From assembly GCA_964405665.1 (NCBI GenBank), contig CAYOOT010000075.1:1-13026 (forward strand): a DNA stretch of 13,026 nucleotides, read 5' to 3'. Shown piece by piece: positions 6,329-12,970 of the stretch. Origin of the DNA: CAYOOT01 sp964405665 (lineage in GTDB: Bacteria; Bdellovibrionota_C; UBA2361; SZUA-149; CAZDWZ01). The notes under the pieces were generated by a model. It did no database searches. It was not told the origin of the DNA and was given only the letters and a program-made list of their open reading frames with translations. Each line of letters starts with the position of its first letter. Within the stretch, counting starts at the first letter, position 1. Both the position numbers and the translations under genes were made by a program.

Positions 6329-6998
6329 TAAGAAAGTTCAAATTGAAGGCAAGTTAAATAATACCGTAAAACCGATTAAAGGGGACTTAGGATCCGAAGT
6401 AATAAATCTAATAAAAAGTTTACTAGTTTGCTTATTAGTAGTTTTTTTACTGAGGGCATCTATTGTTGAAGCTTTCAAAATACCATCTTCTTCGATGGTT
6501 CCAACCTTAGATATTGGCGATCAAATTCTAGTAAACAAACTTAGCTATGGCATCAGGCTTCCTTTGCTAGCAGAAACTCTTATTGATTTTAGACAGCCAC
6601 AGCGTGGTGACGTTGTAGTTTTCACCCTACCTGAGGATTCAAGCACCAATATTATTAAACGTGTAATGGGCCTTCCCGGGGATAAGATTCAAGTAATGGG
6701 AACAAAGGTCTATATCAATGATCAATTATACGAAAAAGACAGCAATTATGCGCAATGGGTTTCCGGTGGAAGAATGGATTTTGGCCCGACAATTATTCCT
6801 GAAGGAAGAGTTCTTTTAATGGGAGATAACCGCGATCAATCACAAGATTCCAGATATTGGCCAATCGTTGGTAAAAATGTGGGACCTGATGGGAAACCAA
6901 GTCCTTTCTTGGATATGAAAAGAATCAAAGGCCGAGCATTTGTGATCTATTGGAATTCTGCTTTTAAGTTTGATCATCTATTTAACGTAATTCGCTAG
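6321..6998 (+). CDS. lepB: Signal peptidase I
   Basis: A 225-residue S26-family membrane protease that removes signal peptides from exported proteins at the periplasmic face of the inner membrane. A single N-terminal membrane helix (about 30-44, LIKSLLVCLLVVFLL) is followed by the catalytic serine box IPSSSMVPTLDIGD, with Ser58 the nucleophile by comparison with E. coli LepB. The general-base box is IIKRVMGLPGD, with Lys113. Box E, GDNRDQSQDSRYW, begins at 168. One membrane helix, rather than the two of E. coli, is common in shorter family members. The ATG at 6321 is chosen over an in-frame TTG at 6300: AGGGA at 6312-6316 sits at the right distance before the ATG, and the overlap with the upstream stop fits coupling. 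ygfZ follows after 11 bases. Confidence 0.95.
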   Translation: MHSKKVQIEGKLNNTVKPIKGDLGSEVINLIKSLLVCLLVVFLLRASIVEAFKIPSSSMVPTLDIGDQILVNKLSYGIRLPLLAETLIDFRQPQRGDVVVFTLPEDSSTNIIKRVMGLPGDKIQVMGTKVYINDQLYEKDSNYAQWVSGGRMDFGPTIIPEGRVLLMGDNRDQSQDSRYWPIVGKNVGPDGKPSPFLDMKRIKGRAFVIYWNSAFKFDHLFNVIR

Positions 6999-7009
6999 AA
7001 AACTTTTTC

Positions 7010-7957
7010 ATGCTGACATCACAAAGTATCAAAGAAGCACTTAATGCTGCGACTTATTTTGATTTCAATTCCTGCTTGATACTTAAAATATCCGGTGCTG
7101 ATGCCACACGATATCTACACGGCAGACTAACTCAAAACATCAAATCTTTAGAAAATTTTCAAACAGCAAAATCATTAGTCTTAACTGCTCAAGGAAAGAT
7201 TCAAGGGAAGTTTACAATTCTAAAAGATCAAGATTCTTTTCTGATTATCTCCGATCCTTTATCTACCAAAGAAGAGCGAGAGGATTTTGTTCGGGCAATA
7301 CTGCAATTTAAAGTATCCGACGATGTAAAAATAGAGGAATTAAACAATAGCTATCGCCTAATAAAAGTCCTAGGACAGAAAGCAAAAGAATCTTTGGGGA
7401 AATCTTTTGCTACAACATTGGCAAACAATAAATTTTCTAAATTAGAAAATGGAATCATTATTGCGGAAAACTTTCCTTTCTTCGATTTACTATATCCCAC
7501 AAATCTCCAAGCGGAGATTTGTGACAAGCTGGATCGAGTTGGGGTTAAGTCTTGTGAATTGGAGCTTTTTGAAGCATTACGTATTTGTTATAAAATACCT
7601 AGAATGAAATTAGATCTTGATGAGAAAGTGGTTGCTACCGAAATTGATATTACAGATTTAGTTTCCTTTGACAAAGGCTGCTATGCCGGACAAGAAGTTG
7701 TAGAAATGTCTACTGCTCGGGGAAGGCCAAATCGGAAATTAGTTTTATTAAAGGCGCAAACAATTAAAGAAATAAATCGCGGAGAAGAAATTCTCACTAC
7801 CGCAGAAAATAAACCTTGTGGTCATATCAGCAGCACTTTTTTTCTGAAATCAGAAAAATTAGCAATTTCTTTAGGATTTATTAAATCGTCATTACTTGAA
7901 GAAAAATTCTTTAAAACAAAGGATTGCGAACTAGAGAGAATTGATTCTTTCTTATGA
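7010..7957 (+). CDS. ygfZ: Folate-binding YgfZ family protein (Fe-S cluster repair/assembly)
   Basis: A 315-residue protein related to the glycine cleavage T-protein and aminomethyltransferases. The YgfZ family (IBA57 in mitochondria) binds tetrahydrofolate and helps build or maintain Fe-S clusters in certain enzymes, notably radical-SAM proteins. The diagnostic motif KGCYAGQE is at 222-229, with the conserved Cys224, preceded by EIDITDLVSFD. The N-terminal GcvT-like domain shows the expected start (ATYFDFNSCLILKISGADATRYLHGRLTQ pattern around 14-42, with LHGRLTQN replacing the commoner LQGQLTN). There is no clear Shine-Dalgarno before the ATG. The stop overlaps the hemW start by four bases (ATGA). 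Pairing with a radical-SAM gene fits the known role. A perfect 11-bp hairpin lies within the gene at 7498-7523. Confidence 0.93.
   Translation: MLTSQSIKEALNAATYFDFNSCLILKISGADATRYLHGRLTQNIKSLENFQTAKSLVLTAQGKIQGKFTILKDQDSFLIISDPLSTKEEREDFVRAILQFKVSDDVKIEELNNSYRLIKVLGQKAKESLGKSFATTLANNKFSKLENGIIIAENFPFFDLLYPTNLQAEICDKLDRVGVKSCELELFEALRICYKIPRMKLDLDEKVVATEIDITDLVSFDKGCYAGQEVVEMSTARGRPNRKLVLLKAQTIKEINRGEEILTTAENKPCGHISSTFFLKSEKLAISLGFIKSSLLEEKFFKTKDCELERIDSFL
7498..7523 (+). repeat. Perfect 11-bp hairpin inside ygfZ
   Basis: CACAAATCTCC (7498-7508), loop AAGC, GGAGATTTGTG (7513-7523). It lies in frame within ygfZ and encodes part of TNLQAEICD, a stretch that is not a known catalytic motif. No U tract follows, so it is unlikely to be a terminator. 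It could be a small inserted palindrome or an RNA structure affecting operon expression. Confidence 0.6.
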
Positions 7958-9150
7958 ATTCTTTTGGGCTCTACATTCATATTCCCTACTGCATAAAAAA
8001 ATGCCCCTATTGCGATTTCAATTCCTATGGTGTGGGAAGAGTAGACTTAAAATCAGATGAAATAATGCCTGAAGAGAACTACACCAAGGCCTTAATTACA
8101 GAACTTAATTATTACGCAAACAATCCGGATTGGAATAAACGCCCCTTACATTCAATATTTTTTGGTGGAGGAACTCCTTCCTTATTCTCTACTAATTCAA
8201 TCCGAGAAATAATCGAAAATGCCAAAGAAAATTTCCCCTTTCAAGAAAATATTGAAATCACTCTGGAGGCAAACCCTGGAACAATTCAAGAAGAACTGGG
8301 AATAAACAAATTAAAAGAATTTAAAGATGCTGGAATTAACCGGATTAGCATGGGGGTGCAGGGATTTAATGAAAATAAATTAAAATTCCTCGGTCGTCTG
8401 CATTCTAAAGAAGATGTAGTCTCCGCTGTAGCTAATATTAAAGCTGCCGGCTTTGAAAATTTCAATTTAGATTTGATTTTCGGGATAGCAGAAGAATCGC
8501 TTGCCGATTGGGAAAACGACCTGAATAAAATCATTGAATTTAATCCCCAACATATTTCCTGCTATTGTCTGACAATCGAAGCGGGAACTGATTTTGGCAA
8601 ACTCCATAAAAAAGGAAAATTAAAAGTCCTGGAAGATGATTTACAGGCGAAGATGTTTGAGCTAACGCAAGCTACTTTGAATAAAGCTGGTTATCTGCAA
8701 TACGAAATATCAAACTATGCCAAAGCGGGGGCTGAATGCCAACATAATCTCGGCTACTGGCAAGGCTATGATTACCTTGGGCTTGGTGCAGGAGCACACA
8801 GTTATTTCCAAGTAGAAAATAATCCTGCTTTATTTGGAAAAAGATGGAGGAATCTTCCAGGGCCTGAGGACTATCTTTCTCAAGTAATAAGCAAAGGACA
8901 TGCTGCACATAACAAAGAAGAAATCGACCAAGAAAAAGCCAGATTGGAATATTTATTTTTAGCTTTTAGAACAAAATTGGGTTTTGATTTGGTTCAATAT
9001 CAAGAAAAATTTCTAATCAAAAATGATTTAAGCTACATTATCCAAAAGCTAGATAAGGAAAATCTAATTACTTCTTTAACAGAAAATATCTACACTCCCA
9101 CAGCTAAAGGCTTATTATTTGTAGATGAAATTTTAAAAGAATTAGTGTAA
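7954..9150 (+). CDS. hemW: Radical-SAM heme chaperone HemW (formerly annotated HemN-like)
   Basis: A 398-residue radical-SAM protein. The cluster-binding CxxxCxxC is Cys13, Cys17 and Cys20 (PYCIKKCPYCDF), and GGGTPS at 71-76 is the usual SAM-contacting segment. Further landmarks are EANPG (105-109), RISMGVQGFN (130-139) and HNLGYW (264-269). HNLGYW is the HNxxYW motif shared by HemW proteins and tied to heme binding. The length and the lack of the extra N-terminal cysteine arrangement of true coproporphyrinogen dehydrogenase favour HemW, a heme chaperone, over oxygen-independent HemN. The C-terminal HemN-type domain is intact, ending with LxxKGLLFVDEIL. It is the last gene of the operon, and its ATG overlaps the ygfZ stop. 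There is no clear Shine-Dalgarno, consistent with coupled translation. Confidence 0.93.
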   Translation: MNSFGLYIHIPYCIKKCPYCDFNSYGVGRVDLKSDEIMPEENYTKALITELNYYANNPDWNKRPLHSIFFGGGTPSLFSTNSIREIIENAKENFPFQENIEITLEANPGTIQEELGINKLKEFKDAGINRISMGVQGFNENKLKFLGRLHSKEDVVSAVANIKAAGFENFNLDLIFGIAEESLADWENDLNKIIEFNPQHISCYCLTIEAGTDFGKLHKKGKLKVLEDDLQAKMFELTQATLNKAGYLQYEISNYAKAGAECQHNLGYWQGYDYLGLGAGAHSYFQVENNPALFGKRWRNLPGPEDYLSQVISKGHAAHNKEEIDQEKARLEYLFLAFRTKLGFDLVQYQEKFLIKNDLSYIIQKLDKENLITSLTENIYTPTAKGLLFVDEILKELV

Positions 9151-9160
9151 ATTTAAAAAG

Positions 9161-9193
9161 TCCTTCGACAGACTCAGGTAATCCTCTCAGGTA
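9161..9193. repeat. Degenerate REP-like motif between convergent operons
   Basis: TCCTTCGACAGACTCAGG at 9161-9178 resembles the CTTCGACA-n-GCTCAGG motif that I recall as a dispersed intergenic repeat in many bacteria, with one change in the centre. CTCAGGTA is repeated directly at 9173-9180 and 9186-9193. It sits in the 71-base gap between the convergent hemW and mlaC stops. No strong terminator hairpin was found there. Confidence 0.45.
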
Positions 9194-9221
9194 GAAATCT
9201 TTAAGTATAATTATAAACAAG

Positions 9222-9824
9222 CTACTTCGCCTTTGCTTGCTCATCCCTTTTAGTTTTTAACTGCGCAATCAAGCCTTGCATGCCATCTTTTCTGACAATG
9301 CCGCCGAATTCATTGCGATAATTACTGACTAGCCCGACATTTTCTATGACTACATCGTAAATTTTCCACTCTGTACCTTGTAATGATAAACGATAGTCAA
9401 TTGAGGTATCTTCTTCGTCCACATCGACTGTGGATCTAACGAATGCCTTATTATCCTCAATGGTCTCAGTTATTTTATCAATCTTGCTGGACTTAGCATT
9501 TCTCTTGATTCTTTTTAAATAGGTGCGAGCCAGTAAACCGCTAAATAATTCCACAAATTCTCTTTGTTCTTCGACCGTGGCTTTATTCCAATTTTGCCCA
9601 AGACTACGTTTGGACATATCTTCAAAATCAAAAAGAGGGTGAATTATTTTACTGAGCTCTGAATCCAATTCCTCATCGGGAATTTTATCCATTTTGGCAA
9701 TACAAATATCTCTAATCTTTTCTATTGCTGTTCTAATGCCATTTGCTGGACCCTCAGCCTTTGCTGAAATTGTTCCTAAAAAAGTAAATATTGCAATTAA
9801 TAAAATTACTATTTTATTTTTCAT
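9222..9824 (-). CDS. mlaC: MlaC-type periplasmic phospholipid-binding protein
   Basis: A 200-residue exported protein of the MlaC/Ttg2D family, which ferries phospholipid between the inner-membrane Mla complex and the outer membrane. A clean signal peptide covers residues 1-23: Lys-rich start, hydrophobic VILLIAIFTFLGTI, cleavage after AKA. The mature protein has the family core IIHPLFDFEDMSKRSLG at about 65-81, followed by FVELFSGLLARTYLKRI, then the domain running to the C-terminus with the segment DYRLSLQGTEWKIYDVVIENVGLVSNYR, where W-K-I-Y-D-V-x-I-E is strongly conserved. It ends in a polar KTKRDEQAKAK tail. AAGGA overlaps the mlaD stop, six bases before the ATG. It is the last gene of the rlmE-mla operon, 11 bases after mlaD. 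Confidence 0.92.
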   Translation of the reverse strand: MKNKIVILLIAIFTFLGTISAKAEGPANGIRTAIEKIRDICIAKMDKIPDEELDSELSKIIHPLFDFEDMSKRSLGQNWNKATVEEQREFVELFSGLLARTYLKRIKRNAKSSKIDKITETIEDNKAFVRSTVDVDEEDTSIDYRLSLQGTEWKIYDVVIENVGLVSNYRNEFGGIVRKDGMQGLIAQLKTKRDEQAKAK

Positions 9825-9835
9825 AATTATCCTTA

Positions 9836-10327
9836 TTATGATTCCATTCTATGAATTAACTTGCCTATTATTTCTTCAAACTCAACTGCCGATTCCGTAT
9901 CTCCAATTTTGCCGCCATTATTAACCTGTTTTTCCGAACCCCCAGGAATTATTTTTATATAACGATCTCCAATAATCCCTTTGGTGCGAATGGCTGCAAT
10001 ATCATCATCTCGCAGCTTAACTCCCTCCATAATTCTTAAAGTCACCACGGCCGAAACATTGTTTAAGGCAAAACCTTTAACTTCACCAATTTCCACGCCA
10101 GCAATTTCTACGGGAGCTCCCGATTTTAATCCGGCGATACTATCAAATTCCGCTTTAACATCATAATAACCGCTTTCGCTAATTCTAATACTGGCGATAC
10201 TAATCGCCAAGTATCCGAAGCAAAATACTCCCAATAAGCAAAATACTCCGACCCAAAACTCAACGGTCAAACTCTTTTTGGGAGGAACAAATTCAACTTT
10301 TTCATCTTTCTCATTTTTTTCATTCAT
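9836..10327 (-). CDS. mlaD: MlaD-type MCE-domain substrate-binding protein
   Basis: A 163-residue membrane-anchored MCE protein. MlaD forms a hexameric ring on the periplasmic face of the MlaE-MlaF transporter and provides the lipid channel. A lysine- and glutamate-rich cytoplasmic tail (1-20) precedes one membrane helix (about 24-46, FWVGVFCLLGVFCFGYLAI). The MCE domain covers 55-131, with FDSIAGLKSGAPVEIAGVEIG, a VVTLRI strand, and TKGIIGDRYIKIIPGG as the final turn and strand. The remaining 30 residues (SAVEFEEIIGKLI) form the C-terminal helix expected to line the ring pore. Size matches the single-MCE MlaD type. It lies 52 bases after mlaF and 11 before mlaC. A poor match to a Shine-Dalgarno (GGTGTGAG) precedes the ATG. 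Confidence 0.94.
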   Translation of the reverse strand: MNEKNEKDEKVEFVPPKKSLTVEFWVGVFCLLGVFCFGYLAISIASIRISESGYYDVKAEFDSIAGLKSGAPVEIAGVEIGEVKGFALNNVSAVVTLRIMEGVKLRDDDIAAIRTKGIIGDRYIKIIPGGSEKQVNNGGKIGDTESAVEFEEIIGKLIHRMES

Positions 10328-10350
10328 CTCACACCATATTTATAATATAT

Positions 10351-10371
10351 GTTAACAGCCTGCGGCTTAAC
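10351..10371 (-). repeat. Bulged hairpin in the mlaF-mlaD gap
   Basis: GTTAA, bulge CA, GCC, loop TGC, GGC, TTAAC form a bulged stem in the only sizeable gap (52 bases) of an otherwise tight operon. No U tract follows on either strand. It may tune expression or mRNA stability of mlaD and mlaC relative to the upstream genes; this is inferred from position alone. Confidence 0.35.
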
Positions 10372-10379
10372 GCCACTAA

Positions 10380-11132
10380 CTAATAGTTTAAAACTATCGG
10401 ACCGGAAACCTCTCCTTTCATAAATTGCTGAACAATGGGATTCTTTGAGGCTAAAAATTTTTCCACTGTTCCTTCTTCTTGTACCCGACCAGCATATAAC
10501 ATCGCAACTCGGTCACACACCTGAAAAACTTCCGGCAATTCATGGCTGACCACTATACCAGTAAATCCTCTTTTTTGCTTGATGTCCTTAATCAAGTCAT
10601 AAATTTCTTGTCCCATTTCCGGATCCAGTCCAGTATTGGGTTCATCAAATAAAATCACCTCCGGTTCCGTTACCAGGGCCCGGGCAATGCCCACCCTTTT
10701 TCTCATGCCGATGGAAACTTCACCAGGAAGCACCAATTCGTAACCGGCAAGACCGACATCGTGGAAGCATTTAATGCTTTTTTGCATAATTTCTTTTTCG
10801 GGAAATTCTTTTCGTTGGCGTAAAGGAAAAGCAACATTATCAATCAGCGTCATCGAATCAAAAAGGGCTGCTGCCTGAAATAAAACTCCCATCTTGGCTG
10901 TTATCTTTCTTTTTTCTGCAGCGGACTTGTCTGCAGTAATACAATCGTTTCCCACCCAAACCTCACCTCTATCGGCATCAAGCAATCCAGTGATGATTTT
11001 CAAAAGAACACTTTTTCCGGTTCCACTAGGACCAACTACGGCAATATTTTCGCCAACTTCGATCTCCAGATTGACATCATCAAGCACTATTTGCGAGCCA
11101 AAGCTTTTACTTAAGTTTTTAATCCTAATCAC
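10380..11132 (-). CDS. mlaF: MlaF-type ABC transporter ATPase, altered signature motif
   Basis: A 250-residue ABC ATPase that drives the MlaE permease. Walker A is GPSGTGKS at 34-41, the Q-loop glutamine is Gln86, Walker B is VILFDEP at 159-165, the D-loop is GLDP at 168-171 and the H-loop is His197 (VVSHELPEVF). The signature, usually LSGGM in this family, reads V-S-I-G-M at 139-143 within LPGEVSIGMRKRVGIARAL. The first glycine of the pair is therefore isoleucine, while the Ser, second Gly and following MRKRV are kept. The C-terminal tail with FLASKNPIVQQFMKG matches MlaF. The start is a GTG whose GTGA overlaps the mlaE stop by four bases, with AAAGG seven bases upstream. The gene is intact, so the change is likely tolerated rather than decay, but it deserves checking against relatives. 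Confidence 0.93.
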   Translation of the reverse strand: MIRIKNLSKSFGSQIVLDDVNLEIEVGENIAVVGPSGTGKSVLLKIITGLLDADRGEVWVGNDCITADKSAAEKRKITAKMGVLFQAAALFDSMTLIDNVAFPLRQRKEFPEKEIMQKSIKCFHDVGLAGYELVLPGEVSIGMRKRVGIARALVTEPEVILFDEPNTGLDPEMGQEIYDLIKDIKQKRGFTGIVVSHELPEVFQVCDRVAMLYAGRVQEEGTVEKFLASKNPIVQQFMKGEVSGPIVLNY

Positions 11133-11923
11133 ATGAAAACCTTTGTTAGAATGGAGCTTAAAAAGTAATCCAAAACAAGTATTACAACAGAAGAGGTAAC
11201 AACAGAACTTGTTGTTGCCTTATTCACTCCTACAGCTCCAAAACCGCAGGTCCAGCCTTTGTAACAGGCAATCCAGGAAATACATAAACCAAAAAATATT
11301 GATTTAATAAAACCAGAGTAAACATCTACATCCTTCACTGCATATTCCATTTGTGAAATAAAAGTTCCGCTGGAAAGACCTAAGGTCTTTACCCCAATCA
11401 CATAGCCGCCAAGAATACCAACAATATCAAAAATCGCAGTCAGTAAGGGAACGCAAATAATCCCGGCAATAATTCTGGGAACCATTAAATAGCGCAAAGG
11501 ATCTACAGCCATGGAACGCAAGGCATCAACTTGTTCAGTGATTTTCATAATACCAAGCTCAGCGGTCATTGCGGAACCAGCTCGACCATTAACCATTAAG
11601 GCAGTTAGCACAGGTCCTAATTCTCTAATTAAAGAGAGAGAAATTGCAGCGCTAGTTGAAGCGGTGGCACCGAAACCGGAAAGCGTATATTCAAGTTGCA
11701 CTGCAAGTACTGCCCCTGTAAACCAAGCAACCAACGCAATAACGGAAAGGGTTTGAAAACCAATACTATGAATTTGTTTTACCAACAGCGAAACACTATA
11801 GGGCGGGGTTACTGCTGCTTTAATTACCTGAAAAAGAAAAACCCAGGATTCTCCAAACCCACGAATAAGTTCAATAACAAATTTTCCAATATTTTCTATC
11901 TTCTTTTTTATCCGCTCCAACAT
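11129..11923 (-). CDS. mlaE: MlaE-type lipid transporter permease
   Basis: A 264-residue integral membrane protein of the MlaE/YrbE family, the permease of the Mla phospholipid transporter. An amphipathic N-terminal interface helix (1-38) is followed by about five hydrophobic segments, near 59-77, 100-112, 149-175, 203-220 and 238-258. The family block between them is well kept: RELGPVLTALMVNGRAGSAM starts at Arg100, followed by AELGIMKITEQVDAL with Glu122, Glu130, Gln131 and Asp133. The C-terminal YKGWTCGFGAVGVNKATTSSVV motif (221-242) is also typical. No STAS-domain MlaB is encoded alongside. The gene lies four bases after the rlmE stop and overlaps mlaF, so translation appears coupled. Confidence 0.94.
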   Translation of the reverse strand: MLERIKKKIENIGKFVIELIRGFGESWVFLFQVIKAAVTPPYSVSLLVKQIHSIGFQTLSVIALVAWFTGAVLAVQLEYTLSGFGATASTSAAISLSLIRELGPVLTALMVNGRAGSAMTAELGIMKITEQVDALRSMAVDPLRYLMVPRIIAGIICVPLLTAIFDIVGILGGYVIGVKTLGLSSGTFISQMEYAVKDVDVYSGFIKSIFFGLCISWIACYKGWTCGFGAVGVNKATTSSVVTSSVVILVLDYFLSSILTKVFM

Positions 11924-11927
11924 TCAA

Positions 11928-12539
11928 TTAATTACCTTTAAAATCTCTTGCTACAAAATAAAACTCATTGGAAGTTTTACGTGATGAATCCAGGTTTTGA
12001 CGAGCAAAATTTTTAAAACTTGGTTTTATTTTTTTAGCTAATTCCTCAGCATCTTGACTAGGAAAAATTTTAGCTATGAAATTTCCTCCGGGCTTAAGTA
12101 ACTGCAATCCTACATTGTAAGCCATTTCCACAAGCTCAACCGAGCGAACCATGTCTCTAATGGCAATTCCACTAAGTTTTGGGCTCATATCAGAAAGTAA
12201 CAAATCAATTCCTTGAGGACAATTTGCCAGGATTGCAGCTTGAATTTTTGCAGAAGTAATATCACCCTTTAAAAAAATTGGCAGTTTTTTAACTTTTGGT
12301 CCCAGCTTAAAGGGCACAATCTCTTCTAAATCCACGCCGATAACACTTGTCGAATTTGAACATTTTTCTAGTACTACCTGCAACCATCCACCAGGGGCAC
12401 ATCCCAAGTCTAAGATATTTATATTAGGCTTAAGTAACTTATATTTGTTATCTAATTCTTTTAGTTTATAAGCAGCTCGGCAACGGTAACCCTCTGATTT
12501 TGCTTTATTATATAGATGATCTTTTCTTTGATAACTCAT
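11928..12539 (-). CDS. rlmE: 23S rRNA 2'-O-ribose methyltransferase RlmE (RrmJ/FtsJ)
   Basis: A 203-residue SAM-dependent methyltransferase that in E. coli methylates U2552 in the A-loop of 23S rRNA late in large-subunit assembly. The SAM site ILDLGCAPGGWLQV is at 42-55. The catalytic K-D-K-E tetrad is visible as Lys25 (RAAYKLKELD), Asp117 (LLLSDMSP), Lys157 (FIAKIFPSQD) and Glu192 (TSNEFYFVA). Length and N-terminal block (KDHLYNKAKSEGYRCRAAYKL) match the bacterial family. No strong Shine-Dalgarno precedes the ATG at 12539. Four bases separate its stop from mlaE, making it the first gene of an operon with the lipid transporter; this pairing probably reflects shared transcription rather than function. 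Confidence 0.96.
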   Translation of the reverse strand: MSYQRKDHLYNKAKSEGYRCRAAYKLKELDNKYKLLKPNINILDLGCAPGGWLQVVLEKCSNSTSVIGVDLEEIVPFKLGPKVKKLPIFLKGDITSAKIQAAILANCPQGIDLLLSDMSPKLSGIAIRDMVRSVELVEMAYNVGLQLLKPGGNFIAKIFPSQDAEELAKKIKPSFKNFARQNLDSSRKTSNEFYFVARDFKGN

Positions 12540-12599
12540 TTACATTGCTTAATAGTATGAAGGTTATTTGGAAATAGTTTAACTCAAATAAAGTATTTA

Positions 12600-12616
12600 A
12601 ACATCAAAAAGATGTT
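12600..12616. promoter_or_regulatory. 6-bp inverted repeat abutting a -35 box
   Basis: AACATC (12600-12605), AAAAA, GATGTT (12611-12616); the right arm overlaps the -35 TTGACT at 12615. It could be an operator half of the larger control region or, read leftward, a weak terminator-like hairpin. Support is weak because the arms are short. Confidence 0.3.
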
Positions 12617-12645
12617 GACTTGTTTCTATAATTCTTCTATATAAT
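12615..12645 (+). promoter_or_regulatory. Strong sigma-70-type promoter for the right-end small gene
   Basis: A -35 box TTGACT is at 12615-12620. Two overlapping -10 choices exist: TATATA at 12638-12643 with 17-bp spacing, or the consensus TATAAT at 12640-12645 with 19-bp spacing. Transcription would start around 12652, about 36 bases before the ATG. This is the best-looking promoter in the window. Confidence 0.6.
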
Positions 12646-12659
12646 ATTTATAGAAACAA
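12620..12659. promoter_or_regulatory. Perfect 12-bp dyad bracketing the -10 box
   Basis: TTGTTTCTATAA (12620-12631) is perfectly repeated in inverse as TTATAGAAACAA (12648-12659) across 16 bases that include the -10 TATAAT. Two half-sites 28 bp apart centre to centre around a promoter are a typical arrangement for a repressor dimer or pair of dimers. The repeat is seen directly; the regulator is unknown. Confidence 0.6.
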
Positions 12660-12687
12660 TCCTATCCCAAATGCAAAAGGAGGAACC

Positions 12688-12966
12688 ATGAATATCTTAG
12701 TTAACTCAATTATCCAAGACCCAGCGGCAATTGCCGAATCTTTTACAGCATCTTTAACTGCGCTTTATCTATTAAAGCTAAACATCCTTCCTCCAACAAA
12801 AAAATTATCGACCAACACTAATTATAATGCCGGGCAATGCTTAAACAAAAAGCATTTAAATATCAAAGATAAGCAAGAACTTGAATTAAGAAAAAAGCTG
12901 CTTCGGGTTTTTGCTGTGGGGCAATGGATCTCTACTTCGAAGAAGTCTTTGAAGAAACAATTTTAA
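12688..12966 (+). CDS. Small hypothetical protein under a strong, operator-bearing promoter
   Basis: A 92-residue protein of unrecognised family. AGGAGG at 12678-12683, four bases before the ATG, is the best Shine-Dalgarno in the window and fixes the start. Residues 10-35 (start QDPAAIAESFTASLTALYLL) form a likely amphipathic helix. After a Thr/Asn-rich linker comes a Lys- and Glu-rich helix (KDKQELELRKKLLRVFAVGQW) and a basic tail ending KKSLKKQF. There is no signal peptide and one cysteine. The strong promoter, flanking dyad and ribosome site point to a small, highly induced product, such as a stress or regulatory protein, but nothing in the sequence names it. It is divergent from the rlmE operon and followed at once by a GC-rich inverted repeat. 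Confidence 0.72.
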   Translation: MNILVNSIIQDPAAIAESFTASLTALYLLKLNILPPTKKLSTNTNYNAGQCLNKKHLNIKDKQELELRKKLLRVFAVGQWISTSKKSLKKQF

Positions 12967-12970
12967 CGTA

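Noticed and set aside
7954..9150. Oxygen-independent coproporphyrinogen dehydrogenase (HemN)
   Set aside because: The HNxxYW motif, shorter length and N-terminal cysteine layout fit HemW better than HemN.
9218..9239. Hairpin CAAGC...GCTTG at the mlaC stop as terminator
   Set aside because: The stem is only 5 bp with a 12-base loop, and the following tract TTTATAATT is not a run of U.
12671..12691. Six-codon leader peptide gene ahead of the right-end small gene
   Set aside because: It has no Shine-Dalgarno of its own and contains the one for the next gene; its ATGA overlap is mentioned as a finding but not annotated as a gene.
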